Shown: in pieces, positions 1 through 8,685 of the stretch
Layout of the letters: each line of letters opens with the position of its first letter
Numbering within the stretch: the stretch's first letter is position 1
The notes under the pieces: model-generated
What the model was told of the DNA's origin: nothing
Databases searched by the model: none
What the model saw: only the letters and a program-made list of their open reading frames with translations
Made by a program: the position numbers and the translations under genes
Source of the DNA: a bacterium
GTDB lineage: Bacteria; Lernaellota; Lernaellaia; JACKCT01
Assembly: GCA_019912885.1 (NCBI GenBank)
Contig: JAIOHV010000045.1
Span: forward strand, 1-46,161
Length of the DNA: 46,161 nt
Direction: 5' to 3'

Positions 1-1390
1 CGTCCGGACCGTCCGCGCGCCAGAGGGCCGCAAGCACCTCGCCGATTTCGCGCGCGGCCCAAAGCCATAAATCGTCGTGCGTCGCTTCGTGGAGATGCAC
101 GAGCGCGTAAAGCGCGACGCCCGGGAAATAGCGCGGCTGGCGCTTGGGCGCGGACATCGCCGCGGCTTGCGCGTACGTTTCGTAAAACCGCCCCGGCTCG
201 TCCATTCGGAACCGAAGGATCGCGCGGCCGAACTGGTCGCGCAGCGCATCGTCGCCGGGTTGGCGGTAAGCATCCGGAAGCAGCGAAAAGATGAGGGCCA
301 TCAGCGCGTTTGTGCCGAGCAGCGATTCCCCGCCATCGACGACGATCGAAACGTCCGGCGCGTCCGGCGGCGTGACGATGCGTTCGCGCAGCCACGCAAG
401 CCGCGGCATCGCCCGATCGACGAGCGCGGGCTCGCGGAGCATGGCGGCCGCCTGCAAGTGCCGCAGCACATACCCCGCGTGATGCGGCAGATAATACGCG
501 CCCGTCTCGCGATCGGTCAGCGGGTCATAATCGTAACGCAGCGTTCCGCCGTTGCGCGCAATGCCGGCCAGATAAGTGAGATTCGCGTCGATCGCGGCGC
601 GCAGACGCCCATTGTCGAGGTCGCCCACGGTCGTGAATCCGCGATCGAGATCGACCGCGCCGCGCGCGCCGTCCTGGGTGTCCGCGCTCTCGATGAACGA
701 TTGCGTCGAGAAGGCGAACAAGCGGCCCGAGCGCCAGGCGTTCGTCTTGCCGGTGATCTCGCGCGACAGGCGACGCATCAGGTCCGCGATAAGCCGCGGG
801 CGCTTGATGCGGCGTTTCACGGGGTCGGCCTGATTCATGTCGAGCGCGAGACCCTCGGTGACAATGGCGTCGGGCGAAAGGACGGCGTGCCCGTTTCCGA
901 TCGCGAGCAAAAATCCCGTGACGCCCGGCTCGAATTGCGCCGCGATGATCCGCGCGGCGTGCGGCACGGACGCTTCCGCGTCGATGTCGATTCTCGTCAC
1001 ACGGTCGATGACGCCAATCTTGATACGCGCATCAACGATCTTCGGCGCGACGCGTGCGCGGAAATCGTCGTCCTCGCGAAGTGCGGCGACGGCCTGTTCG
1101 AGCGCGACGTGAAGCCCGTCGGCGATGGCGACGTGGCACGCCACGCGGCCGTCGAGCCATACCTCGAGGACGGCGCCGGCGGCGGGCGTCGCGGAAAGCA
1201 GCGCGTCGGGCCTTTGAAGTTCGCTGGTCAGTCCTCGCCGCACGGCGTCAAGCAGAGACGCTTTTTGCGCGCCGGTCAGGACGACGACGCCGTCGAATTC
1301 GGCGATCGGGTCGGAAAACGGCGGAACGACGGGCTCTTCGCGGCAGGCGAGGGAGACCGGACCGAAGAGGACACAGAGAACACAGAGCAT
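1..1390 (-). CDS. Lipoprotein-like protein with alpha-toroid-like C-terminal half, incomplete at the window edge
   Basis: The frame stays open to the left edge, giving at least 463 residues with the 3' end missing. From the ATG at 1390 the N-terminus is hydrophobic and reaches Ser-Leu-Ala-Cys16, an imperfect lipobox, so an exported lipoprotein is likely. Residues about 25-160 faintly resemble an AMMECR1-like fold (a stretch like EPGVTGFLLAIGNG followed by a late L-S-P-D motif). Residues about 200-463 are helical with YYLPHHAGY, DGGESLLGTN and GRFYETYAQ, the style of alpha/alpha-toroid carbohydrate-active or prenyl-cyclase-like proteins, but I cannot name a family. No clear ribosome site precedes the ATG; a GTG at 1432 is the alternative start. 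The signal-peptide codons fall in an ACACAGAG simple repeat. Long plus-strand frames over this region are arginine-rich shadows. Confidence 0.7.
   Translation of the reverse strand, partial: MLCVLCVLFGPVSLACREEPVVPPFSDPIAEFDGVVVLTGAQKASLLDAVRRGLTSELQRPDALLSATPAAGAVLEVWLDGRVACHVAIADGLHVALEQAVAALREDDDFRARVAPKIVDARIKIGVIDRVTRIDIDAEASVPHAARIIAAQFEPGVTGFLLAIGNGHAVLSPDAIVTEGLALDMNQADPVKRRIKRPRLIADLMRRLSREITGKTNAWRSGRLFAFSTQSFIESADTQDGARGAVDLDRGFTTVGDLDNGRLRAAIDANLTYLAGIARNGGTLRYDYDPLTDRETGAYYLPHHAGYVLRHLQAAAMLREPALVDRAMPRLAWLRERIVTPPDAPDVSIVVDGGESLLGTNALMALIFSLLPDAYRQPGDDALRDQFGRAILRFRMDEPGRFYETYAQAAAMSAPKRQPRYFPGVALYALVHLHEATHDDLWLWAAREIGEVLAALWRADGPD
1369..1387. repeat. Short ACACAGAG tandem repeat
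   Basis: Two copies of ACACAGAG separated by AAC. The repeat lies under the signal peptide of the minus-strand gene, where it encodes alternating Leu/Cys/Val. A related CACGGAGG-type run occurs at about 17153-17182. Confidence 0.5.
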
Positions 1391-1607
1391 CAAGGGGATT
1401 TTCGCGGCGCCGGGCCGATGGTGCGAAGGCACTCCAATCGTGCCGGCGAACCGGAGAGTCCCGCACTTCGCTTCGCTCGCATTTGACCTCGGACCGGGAA
1501 CCGCGAGGCTCATTTTCTTCTTTCGTCGCATCGCGGCGCATGATAGAGTCCGTTCACTGCAATTTCTAATCATTTGAAATGGTCGTCCCGGGCAAGGAGG
1601 GTTCGTT

Positions 1608-2444
1608 ATGGTTTCCCGCCTTTCGACAAGCCTCATCGACATCCGTGACTTTTTGCGCACGCACGGCGCGGCGCCGCCGCCGTGGGAATCCGCGGAGGCG
1701 GTGATCGAGCATCTGTTCGCGCTGCTTCGCGAGCGCACGGGCGACGACCGTTTCTGGCGCGACCTGAAAATGTTGCTTGCACGCCTGGAGGATCGGCGCT
1801 TTGACGCGACCGCCCTGGCGAACGCGAGCGCGCTTGGCGTCACGGACATCGACGCGGTGATCGATCGCCTGCGCGCGGAACTGGGGACGCCGAACGGCTT
1901 GCCAGGCGGCGTGCGGGCTTTTTTCGACCGTCCGCTCGGCGGTGTGGCGGTGCTGGGGTTTTTGCTGCTGGCCACGTCTTACTCCTGCTTCACGGGCGAC
2001 GGCGACGGCGATGGCGGCGTGGCCGATAACGGCGCCGAAAATGAGCCGGACGACGATGACAATGACGACGGCCAGCCCGCGGATTCCGACGCCGACGACG
2101 ACGAAGACGAGTGGTGGGACGACGATTACACACCCCCGACGCGCGATCCGGATGTCCTGATCACGCCTGATTACCCTTATTGCGATCGCGCGGCATGGCA
2201 GGGTTATGACGGGCAGGAGGCGGAGATCTATTGCGCGCTGATAGAAATCGTCGAGCAATCGTCGATATCGTCGGGGGAGAAGGACGACATCCTGGAGTGC
2301 CTTCCGGAACTCAGCGCGACGCGACGCGCGGAGTTGCTCGAGCTCTTCCAGGAGATGGATGACACGGAACTCGCCGCCTATCTCGAAGGCATGCTCGACT
2401 ATGGCGCCGAGTGCGACGACTTCGCCTGGGACGACGACCATTGA
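1608..2444 (+). CDS. Tandem paralogue 1 of 3: single-span membrane protein with Asp-rich linker and four-Cys C-terminal domain
   Basis: 278 residues; family not recognised. The start follows a strong AAGGAGG site. Residues 1-108 form a charged helical domain (T-S-L-I-D-I-R-D-F-L motif near residue 7). Residues 109-126 are hydrophobic and end at Cys127, followed by Gly/Asp repeats. That looks like a lipoprotein signal placed internally, but with a folded N-terminal domain it is more likely a single membrane anchor. The Asp-rich linker to the next Cys (192) is 64 residues. The C-terminal part of about 87 residues has four cysteines shared with both neighbours and ends in W-D-D-D-H. Inferred topology is cytoplasmic N-terminus and extracytoplasmic C-terminus with possible disulfides. 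It shares blocks of near-identical DNA with copy 2, including the stretch encoding R-D-L-K-M-L-L-A-R-L-E-D. Confidence 0.85.
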   Translation: MVSRLSTSLIDIRDFLRTHGAAPPPWESAEAVIEHLFALLRERTGDDRFWRDLKMLLARLEDRRFDATALANASALGVTDIDAVIDRLRAELGTPNGLPGGVRAFFDRPLGGVAVLGFLLLATSYSCFTGDGDGDGGVADNGAENEPDDDDNDDGQPADSDADDDEDEWWDDDYTPPTRDPDVLITPDYPYCDRAAWQGYDGQEAEIYCALIEIVEQSSISSGEKDDILECLPELSATRRAELLELFQEMDDTELAAYLEGMLDYGAECDDFAWDDDH

Positions 2445-2479
2445 TCGCGGGAAACGGCAACAAACCCTGGGAGTCGAAG

Positions 2480-3235
2480 ATGCGTGACCAGCGAACCACA
2501 AGCCTCATCGACATCCGTGACTTTTTGCGCGCGCATGACGCGGCGCCGCCGCCGTGGGAGTCGGCCGACGCGGTCGTGGAGCACCTGTTTGTGCTGCTTC
2601 GCGAACGGGCGGACGACGATGCGTTCTGGCGCGACCTGAAAATGTTGCTTGCACGCCTGGAGGATCGGCGCTTTGACTCTACCGCCTTGGCGAACGCGAG
2701 CGCGCTTGGCGTCACGAATCTGGACGCGGTGATCGACCGCCTGCGCGCGGAACTGGGGACGCTCAACGGCTCGCCATCCGGCGTGCGCGCGTTTTTCGCC
2801 GGACCGCTCGGTGGCGCGGCCATATTAGGTTTTCTGCTCATGGCTACGTCGTACTCGTGTTTCTCGGGTGATGGCGACGGCGACGGCACGAACGACGTTT
2901 CGGACGATGACGCCTTTCCGGCGGACGATGATGCGAACGACGACGACGCCTTCACAAACAAGGATTGCGAGCGCGCCGACTGGTACGACTACACGGGCCG
3001 AGAAGCCGACGTGTTCTGCGAGCTTGTCGCGATCGTCGAACGCGCGGAGATTTCTTCATCCGATCGCTCCGACATCCTCGCCTGCCTGCCGGACCTTGGC
3101 GGGGCATATCGCGAGGAACTGCTCGATGCATTTCAGGACATGAGCGACGAGCGGCTCGCCGACTACCTCGAGGGCATGCTTCAGTACGGCGGCGAGTGCT
3201 ACGAGGAACAGGACTGGTGGGACGACGATCACTAG
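2480..3235 (+). CDS. Tandem paralogue 2 of 3 of the membrane/Asp-linker family
   Basis: 251 residues from the ATG at 2480, chosen because the M-R-D-x-R-T-T-S-L-I-D-I-R start matches copy 3; an upstream in-frame ATG at 2411 would overlap copy 1. The gap after copy 1 is 35 bases, so the copies are probably cotranscribed. Architecture is the same as copy 1: N-terminal helical domain, hydrophobic segment ending at Cys127 (identical position), Asp-rich linker of only 35 residues, then the four-Cys domain beginning at Cys163 and ending W-W-D-D-D-H. Conserved C-terminal signatures are D-I-L-x-C-L-P, F-Q-D-M-S-D-E and the Y-L-E-G-M helix. No function can be assigned. The absence of a Cys/His zinc motif in the N-terminal domain argues against a standard ZAS anti-sigma factor despite the similar topology. 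Confidence 0.85.
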   Translation: MRDQRTTSLIDIRDFLRAHDAAPPPWESADAVVEHLFVLLRERADDDAFWRDLKMLLARLEDRRFDSTALANASALGVTNLDAVIDRLRAELGTLNGSPSGVRAFFAGPLGGAAILGFLLMATSYSCFSGDGDGDGTNDVSDDDAFPADDDANDDDAFTNKDCERADWYDYTGREADVFCELVAIVERAEISSSDRSDILACLPDLGGAYREELLDAFQDMSDERLADYLEGMLQYGGECYEEQDWWDDDH

Positions 3236-3284
3236 CCGCCGCCAGGACGCCTATTCATCGTCATGAATTGCGGGAGGTTTCACA

Positions 3285-3986
3285 TTGCGTGACCTGCGGA
3301 CGACAAGCCTCATCGACATTCGTAACTTCCTTCGCGTGCACGACGCGGCGCCGCCGCCATGGAAGTCCGCGGAGGCGGTGATTGAGCATCTGTTCGCGCT
3401 GCTTCGCGGGCACACGGGCGACGACGCGTTCTGGCGCGACCTGAAAACGCTCTGCGCGCGGCTGGAGGACAAACGATTCGATCGGAATGCATTCGCCTGT
3501 GCAAGCGCGCTGGACGCCGCGGATCTGGACGCGGTCATTGATAGACTGCGCGCGGAACTTGGGTTGCTCAATGGATCATCGAACGGCGTGCGCGCGATTT
3601 TCACCCGGCCGCTCGGCGGCGTGGCGGTGCTGGGATTTCTGCTGTTGGCGACGTCGTACTCGTGTTTTTCGGGTGAGGGCGACGACGATAATGACGACGT
3701 GGCGATCACAAGCGAGGATTGTGACCAAGCCGAGTTTCGCGGCTTCGAGGGTCATGAGGCGGCCGTTTATTGCACCTTGATCGATCTCGTTCGAGATTCA
3801 AGCCTCATGAATTGGGAGCAGAACGAAATCCTCTCCTGCATCGCGGGTTTAAATTCGGCCGAGCGCGAGAGTCTTCTCGAAAAATTCCAGGATATGTCCG
3901 ACGAAGCGCTCGCGGAATATCTGCGCGGAATGCAGGAGGCCGGCGGCGAGTGCTGGGAAGACGACGCCTGGGACGACGACCACTAA
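3285..3986 (+). CDS. Tandem paralogue 3 of 3 of the membrane/Asp-linker family
   Basis: 233 residues, starting at a TTG at 3285 preceded by GGGAGG; this start aligns with the Met of copy 2. The hydrophobic segment again ends at Cys127, but the acidic linker is only 18 residues before the C-terminal domain (Cys146 onward), which ends W-D-D-D-H. This copy is the most diverged (its C-terminal helix reads A-E-Y-L-R-G-M) yet keeps all four C-terminal cysteines and the terminal motif, which implies selection rather than decay. The next gene is convergent and its stop lies 28 bases away; I see no clear terminator between them. Confidence 0.85.
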   Translation: MRDLRTTSLIDIRNFLRVHDAAPPPWKSAEAVIEHLFALLRGHTGDDAFWRDLKTLCARLEDKRFDRNAFACASALDAADLDAVIDRLRAELGLLNGSSNGVRAIFTRPLGGVAVLGFLLLATSYSCFSGEGDDDNDDVAITSEDCDQAEFRGFEGHEAAVYCTLIDLVRDSSLMNWEQNEILSCIAGLNSAERESLLEKFQDMSDEALAEYLRGMQEAGGECWEDDAWDDDH

Positions 3987-4014
3987 GACATCGCGCGCGC
4001 AACGAATCCCGCCC

Positions 4015-5082
4015 CTACGCGCGATTCTCCCGCACAATCTTCAGGCAGTACGGATTGAGGCCGATCGAGCCGGTCGCGGTGTAGGCGACGGAGCGGCAGC
4101 CCGCGCGGCAGATCGCGCCGAACGCACACGACGCGCACGCGCCCTCGAGCATCGTGTCGTCCCAGGCGCGTGCGTAGGGATAGCGCGCGTCGTCGCCCCA
4201 GATTTCGGCCAGCGGCGCCTCGCGCACGTTGCCCGTCACGAACTCGTCCGGCAGCGTGACGCACCCTTTCACGTAGCCCGCGGGCGTGATCGCCATGGTC
4301 GTCAGGCCCGCGCCGCAGCCGCCCCACACCGGCCGCGCATTCATCTCCCGGCCGCGCAGGATGGGCTCCTCCACCGTCATGTAGCCGATCGTGCAGTGCA
4401 TCGGCGCGTGCACCTTCTTTTCGCGCGCCGCGAGCATCAGCACGCGCGACACACGCTCCAGATCCCGCGGCTCGCACATCAGCTCCGCGCGGCGATCCGA
4501 CGCGCTGCCGGACATCTGGCACAGATGCACCTGCCAGCGCGGCACGCCAAGCGCAACGACGAGGCGATACGTCTCGACGAGAAATCGCGCGTTCATCGCG
4601 TTGACCTGCGTCACGGCGCGACACGCCGCGCCGGCACGGACGATCATTTCGATCAATGCGACGGCCGCGTCGAACGTGCCGGTCACGCGGATGTCGAGCG
4701 CCGGGCGAAGTCGGTCGTGGATGGGTTTCGGGCCGTCGAGCGAGACGGCAAATTCGGTCACGCCCGCGTCAATCGCGGCCTCGAGCGTGTCGTCGGAAAA
4801 TCCGTGGCCGCTCGCGAAAAGGCGCACGGTTACGCCGCTTTCGGAAAGGCGTCTCGCGACGCGCTCCCATCCCGGATAAAGAATCGGCTCACCCCCGGTG
4901 AACACGACCGTCTTGACGCCGAGCGCTGCGAGATCGCCCGCCGTCGCCAGCGCCTCGTCAATCGACAGTTCGTCGCGCGCGGGCACGGCGGCGTGCGTCC
5001 GGCAGTGCCGGCAATCCAGGCGGCAGACGCGCGTCAGCTCCCAAAAGCAGGTGCGCGGCGACGGCTGTGCGACGCGTTTCAC
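4015..5082 (-). CDS. Radical SAM protein with C-terminal SPASM-type cysteines
   Basis: 355 residues. The GTG start at 5082 overlaps the TGA stop of the upstream hydrolase gene (GTGA), so translation is coupled. The radical SAM cluster motif is Cys20-x3-Cys24-x2-Cys27, followed by GGEP at 63-66. The C-terminal quarter has further cysteines (W-G-G-C-G-A-G, V-K-G-C-V-T, C-A-S-C-A-F-G-A-I-C-R-A-G-C and a late N-P-Y-C) typical of a SPASM domain binding extra [4Fe-4S] clusters. Family knowledge: such enzymes mature ribosomal peptides or proteins, or act in heme d1 and siroheme-derived heme synthesis (NirJ/AhbC/AhbD group), whose N-terminal style W-E-x-T-R-x-C is similar. The substrate is unknown. 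The nearby paralogue triplet is convergent to it, so any link is speculation. A longer frame upstream is a shadow of the hydrolase gene. Confidence 0.88.
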   Translation of the reverse strand: MKRVAQPSPRTCFWELTRVCRLDCRHCRTHAAVPARDELSIDEALATAGDLAALGVKTVVFTGGEPILYPGWERVARRLSESGVTVRLFASGHGFSDDTLEAAIDAGVTEFAVSLDGPKPIHDRLRPALDIRVTGTFDAAVALIEMIVRAGAACRAVTQVNAMNARFLVETYRLVVALGVPRWQVHLCQMSGSASDRRAELMCEPRDLERVSRVLMLAAREKKVHAPMHCTIGYMTVEEPILRGREMNARPVWGGCGAGLTTMAITPAGYVKGCVTLPDEFVTGNVREAPLAEIWGDDARYPYARAWDDTMLEGACASCAFGAICRAGCRSVAYTATGSIGLNPYCLKIVRENRA

Positions 5083-6401
5083 GCGCTCCCCGGGGCCGGC
5101 AGATTCGCCGCCGCAAACAAATTCCCAAAGCCCAGCGCCACGTCCGGCTTGCCGCCGACGATCGCGCACGATGCGTAAAGCGTGTGCGTCCCGCTGCGCG
5201 GGGACGGAGAAAACGCCGTCCGGCCCGGGCGCGACGTCAGGGCGATCGCGCCGTTTCGCGGCACGACGAGAAGATCCGGAAACCGCGCGCGCAACGGCCC
5301 GGCGGCGATATCGTCCACGTCGATGACGCGCTCCACCGCGGTTTCGTGATCCGGCGCGGTGACGTCGGAAAAGCGCGCCGCGATCTCGCGCGCAAGGCGT
5401 TTGCGTTCGCCGGCCGTCACACGCGGCGCGAACGTGAGCCCCATCGTGGAGGCGGGCGACGGCCATAGGAGCGAACGCTCCGTGTCCGCGCGGGCCACAT
5501 CGATCGCATCGCCGGATGCCGGCGTCCCGTCCGCACGGCGCACGAACCAACCCTCCTTTTCGAGCGCGTCCGCCCAATGCCATCGCCACGAGCACGGCTG
5601 AAATCCGTGATCGGACGCCAGGACGATGCGCGCCTTGCCGCGCCATTCGTCCACGAGCGCGCCGACGAAATCGTCGAGCCGCGCAAGGGCGTCGGCGACC
5701 GCCCGCGCGCAGAGGCACGGCTTGGTGTCATCCGTGCAAGGGGCGAGGCGGTGGTGGAAGTGATGCAGCAGGCGGTCGGTCATCGTCAGCACCGCGATAA
5801 ACGCGTCCCAGGGCTCCGCCAGCAGCCCGCTCGCGATCTCCACGTGTTCGGACAGGATCTGGGACATGTTCGACGCGGCGGCCAGGCAGCTATCCTCGTC
5901 GGATCCCGCGACCTCGAATTTGAGATCGTCGCGATAGCCGTCGAGGCGACGAGCGATCCGTGGCGGCAGATAGTCCGGGAAAGTGAGATGGCGGCGCGAG
6001 AGCACGGGCGCGCCGGCGATCATGATGCCGTTGACGGGCGTGGCCGGATACGTCCCCGGCACGTTGTAGACGACGACTCGACGGCCGCGCGCGGACAGCT
6101 CCTCCCACAACGCGGGCGCGACGCGATCCGCGGAGGACGTCAGGCGATACGTACCCGTTCGGTCCAGGGGCAAAACGAAATCGACCATCCCGTGCGCGCC
6201 GGGCCCCCGCCCGCAAAACCACGATGTCCAGCACGCGATACTATTGTTCGGAAGCGCGGTCGGAAACCGGACCGCGCGGTTCTCCACGAGTAGCGCGGAG
6301 AGCCGCGGCATGTGCGCGAGCGCGGCTTCGCCGGGCGCGTCGAGGTCCAGGCCGTCGAGCCCGAGGACCAGCAGGCGGTCGGGTATGATGGGCGCGCCCA
6401 T
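5079..6401 (-). CDS. Alkaline-phosphatase-fold hydrolase (type I phosphodiesterase / nucleotide pyrophosphatase-like)
   Basis: 440 residues; the ATG at 6401 is preceded by AAGGA at good spacing. The core matches the AlkP superfamily metal hydrolases: LGLDGLD with metal ligand Asp16; the nucleophile region P-N-N-S54-I-A-C-W with a downstream G-P-G-A-H-G; a T-M-T-D-R-x-x-H-H-F-H-H segment supplying Asp/His ligands; and S-D-H-G-F for the second metal site. No signal peptide is visible, so a cytoplasmic location is likely. The substrate may be a phosphodiester, pyrophosphate or sulfate. The gene is translationally coupled to the downstream radical SAM gene through a GTGA overlap, so the two probably work on the same or linked substrates. 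The upstream region is shared divergently with the DUF4091 gene. Confidence 0.85.
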   Translation of the reverse strand: MGAPIIPDRLLVLGLDGLDLDAPGEAALAHMPRLSALLVENRAVRFPTALPNNSIACWTSWFCGRGPGAHGMVDFVLPLDRTGTYRLTSSADRVAPALWEELSARGRRVVVYNVPGTYPATPVNGIMIAGAPVLSRRHLTFPDYLPPRIARRLDGYRDDLKFEVAGSDEDSCLAAASNMSQILSEHVEIASGLLAEPWDAFIAVLTMTDRLLHHFHHRLAPCTDDTKPCLCARAVADALARLDDFVGALVDEWRGKARIVLASDHGFQPCSWRWHWADALEKEGWFVRRADGTPASGDAIDVARADTERSLLWPSPASTMGLTFAPRVTAGERKRLAREIAARFSDVTAPDHETAVERVIDVDDIAAGPLRARFPDLLVVPRNGAIALTSRPGRTAFSPSPRSGTHTLYASCAIVGGKPDVALGFGNLFAAANLPAPGSA

Positions 6402-6547
6402 GGCGCATCCTTGTTGCAGCGGCGTTTCGATTTCATTGTCCCCCAAAAGCGCGCCGGGGCCAAATGTTTTTTGCGATTCATTTTTTTTCGGCGCCACGAT
6501 AAGGTGACGCACGCGGAAAACTTCGAACGGGTCCTGGGAGTGTCGCG

Positions 6548-8683
6548 ATGAAATGCGTTTGGAGCATCGCCCGCGCGATTGCCGTTCTTGCGTTCGCGGG
6601 CCCGGCCGCGCATGCGGAGTATCTGGTCGGGTTGACGCACGGCACGGCCAAGCAGCGTCCCGAGTTTTCTTTCGAGGCGGCGGACAACTACGCGCTGCAA
6701 TCGGCGCGACGCGAGTGGGAACCGTTTCAGATTCTGGTCCGCGACGACGCCGGCGCGACGGTGACGGATGTCGTCGTTTCCGACTTCGTCGGCCCGGGCG
6801 ATCCGATGCCGGCCGAGCTTTACCGCGTGCACTACGTGCCGGTGACGCCCGATCGCATCAGTAGTTTTCCGCCCGATCCCGCAAAGGCGGGCGATTGGCC
6901 CGACGGCCTCGTGCCTTTCGAGGATCACTTTGTCGGCGAGGCGCGCGGCGCGCTGCCGTTTGACGTGCCGCCCGACTACACCATGGCCATTTTCGGCGAC
7001 GTGTTCGTGCCGATCGATCAGGCGCCGGGCACGTATGAAGCGATGGTCACCGTCGTCGCGAACGGCCGCGCCGACTGGCACGGCACGCTGACGCTGACCG
7101 TGTGGGATTTCGTGCTTCCGGGCAAAAACACGCTCGCGGGCGCGTACGGATTCTCGCGCGGGACCGCGTGCAATTGGCACGCGAACCACGGCGGCGTGTC
7201 GGATTGCGACACGCTGATCGAACGCTACTACGAGGAGTTCGCGCGGCACCGCATCGGACTCGACCGTTGGAGTTGGGGCAATCCGACCTACGCGTGGAAC
7301 GACGACGCGCAGACATTCGATTGGGACTGGACGTGGTTTGACGACAGGCATGGGCCGTATTTCGACGGCACGTTTTACGACGGCGAGTTCCGGTTCGACA
7401 CCTATCAGATGCCGGGCGCGCCGGGAGGGCGGCCGGGCAACGTCGACGCCGCGGATTGGGAGCGCGAGTTCTGGGCCGGGTGGGCGACGCACTTTCGCGA
7501 CAAGGGGTGGATCGAGGCGCTGTTCTACTACCTGCCCGACGAGCCCGATCCGTCCGAATATCCCGCGCTGCGCGATCTGGCCGCGCGTCTGCACAATGCC
7601 GATCCCGACCTGCAACCGATGGCGACCGAGCAGTTCGAGCCCGGCCTTGCGGGCGACATCGACATCTGGACGCCCGACCAGCCGCTATTTTCCGACTCGC
7701 TGCCGATGCCGCCGTATCCGGAAGACTACGCCGACCGCCGCGCGCTCGGCGAAAAGACCTGGTGGTACAACTGCGTCAGCGCGATTAGCTGGTTTGATTA
7801 CGCGAACCACTTCGTCGATTTCGAATCCTCCTACCAGCGAATCTGGACGTGGCTGACGCGGCGCTACGATTTCGAGGGCTTGCTGTTCTGGCATACCGTG
7901 TACGTCCCCGGCAAAGGACTCGACCCGTGGGATTCGCAATACGCCCCGCCGTTCGCGCAGGGCGACGGAAACCTCATCTATCCCGGCACCGTCGATCGCA
8001 TCGGCGGCACGACCGACATCCCGGTCGCGTCCCTGCGAATGAAGTACATGCGCGAGTCGATGGAGGATTACGAATATCTCCACATTCTCGATGAACGCGG
8101 CGACGGCGACTGGGTGGACGGCGTCGTGCGCACCGTCGCGCCCAAGACCTTCCAGTGGGAGCGCGACTGGCGGGCGATGCTCGGCTGGCGCGAGCGCGTC
8201 GCGAAAAAGATCCTCGGCACCCTCGACGAAACGCCGCCCGCGCCGCCCGCGTCGCTGACCGCGACAGGGCAGGTGGAGGCGATCGAACTGAGCTGGATGC
8301 CGCCGGGCGATGCGGACCTCGCCGGCTACGAAATTTGGTATGGCATTTACTCGGGCGACGCGTATTTCGGCGGCGCCGTCGACGCCGGCGCGAGCGCGGC
8401 GACGATCGAGGGGCTGGCGGCCGGGCGCACCTATCGCGCGTGGGTGCACGCGTTTGACGTGGAGGGCAACCGTTCGGCGGCAAGCGATATCGTCACCGCG
8501 ACGACGCTTGCGGGCGGCGACGATGACGCCGCGGACGCCGGTGACGACGACGCGGCCACGAACGACGAGGACGAACGCCACAACCCGAACGGCGTTTCGG
8601 TCGAATCGTCCGGCGGCCAGGACGATTTCGCCGCCGAAGACGATGACGAAGCGGCGTCGGGCGCGTGCGGATGCGGGGTGTAG
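6548..8683 (+). CDS. Secreted DUF4091 (GH123-like) protein with fibronectin III domain and Asp-rich Cys-Gly-Cys tail
   Basis: 711 residues. The signal peptide is probably cleaved after A-H-A23. The large central region (about 185-545) carries the DUF4091/glycoside hydrolase 123-like signature: an acidic Y-L-P-D-E-P strand, the K-T-W-W-Y-N-C block, L-L-F-W-H-T, and the closing D-I-P-V-A-S-L-R-M-K-Y-M-R-E-S-M-E-D-Y-E-Y-L motif. Known GH123 members are retaining beta-N-acetylgalactosaminidases, so action on an amino-sugar glycan is plausible. A fibronectin type III domain follows (about 565-650), then an Asp-rich tail ending S-G-A-C-G-C-G-V. The tail resembles the acidic tether found after the lipidated Cys of neighbouring lipoproteins, but placed at the C-terminus. 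The next lipoprotein gene starts 3 bases after the stop, so they form an operon. Confidence 0.85.
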   Translation: MKCVWSIARAIAVLAFAGPAAHAEYLVGLTHGTAKQRPEFSFEAADNYALQSARREWEPFQILVRDDAGATVTDVVVSDFVGPGDPMPAELYRVHYVPVTPDRISSFPPDPAKAGDWPDGLVPFEDHFVGEARGALPFDVPPDYTMAIFGDVFVPIDQAPGTYEAMVTVVANGRADWHGTLTLTVWDFVLPGKNTLAGAYGFSRGTACNWHANHGGVSDCDTLIERYYEEFARHRIGLDRWSWGNPTYAWNDDAQTFDWDWTWFDDRHGPYFDGTFYDGEFRFDTYQMPGAPGGRPGNVDAADWEREFWAGWATHFRDKGWIEALFYYLPDEPDPSEYPALRDLAARLHNADPDLQPMATEQFEPGLAGDIDIWTPDQPLFSDSLPMPPYPEDYADRRALGEKTWWYNCVSAISWFDYANHFVDFESSYQRIWTWLTRRYDFEGLLFWHTVYVPGKGLDPWDSQYAPPFAQGDGNLIYPGTVDRIGGTTDIPVASLRMKYMRESMEDYEYLHILDERGDGDWVDGVVRTVAPKTFQWERDWRAMLGWRERVAKKILGTLDETPPAPPASLTATGQVEAIELSWMPPGDADLAGYEIWYGIYSGDAYFGGAVDAGASAATIEGLAAGRTYRAWVHAFDVEGNRSAASDIVTATTLAGGDDDAADAGDDDAATNDEDERHNPNGVSVESSGGQDDFAAEDDDEAASGACGCGV

Positions 8684-8685
8684 CG

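Noticed and set aside
77-1486. Long plus-strand open frame of 469 codons at the left edge
   Set aside because: Its translation is Arg/Ala/Asp-rich without domain motifs. The opposite strand encodes a coherent lipoprotein-like protein with hydrophobic signal and folded-domain composition.
5083-5718. Upstream extension of the radical SAM frame
   Set aside because: This stretch is antisense-frame noise within the hydrolase gene. The GTG at 5082 overlapping the hydrolase stop is the natural start.
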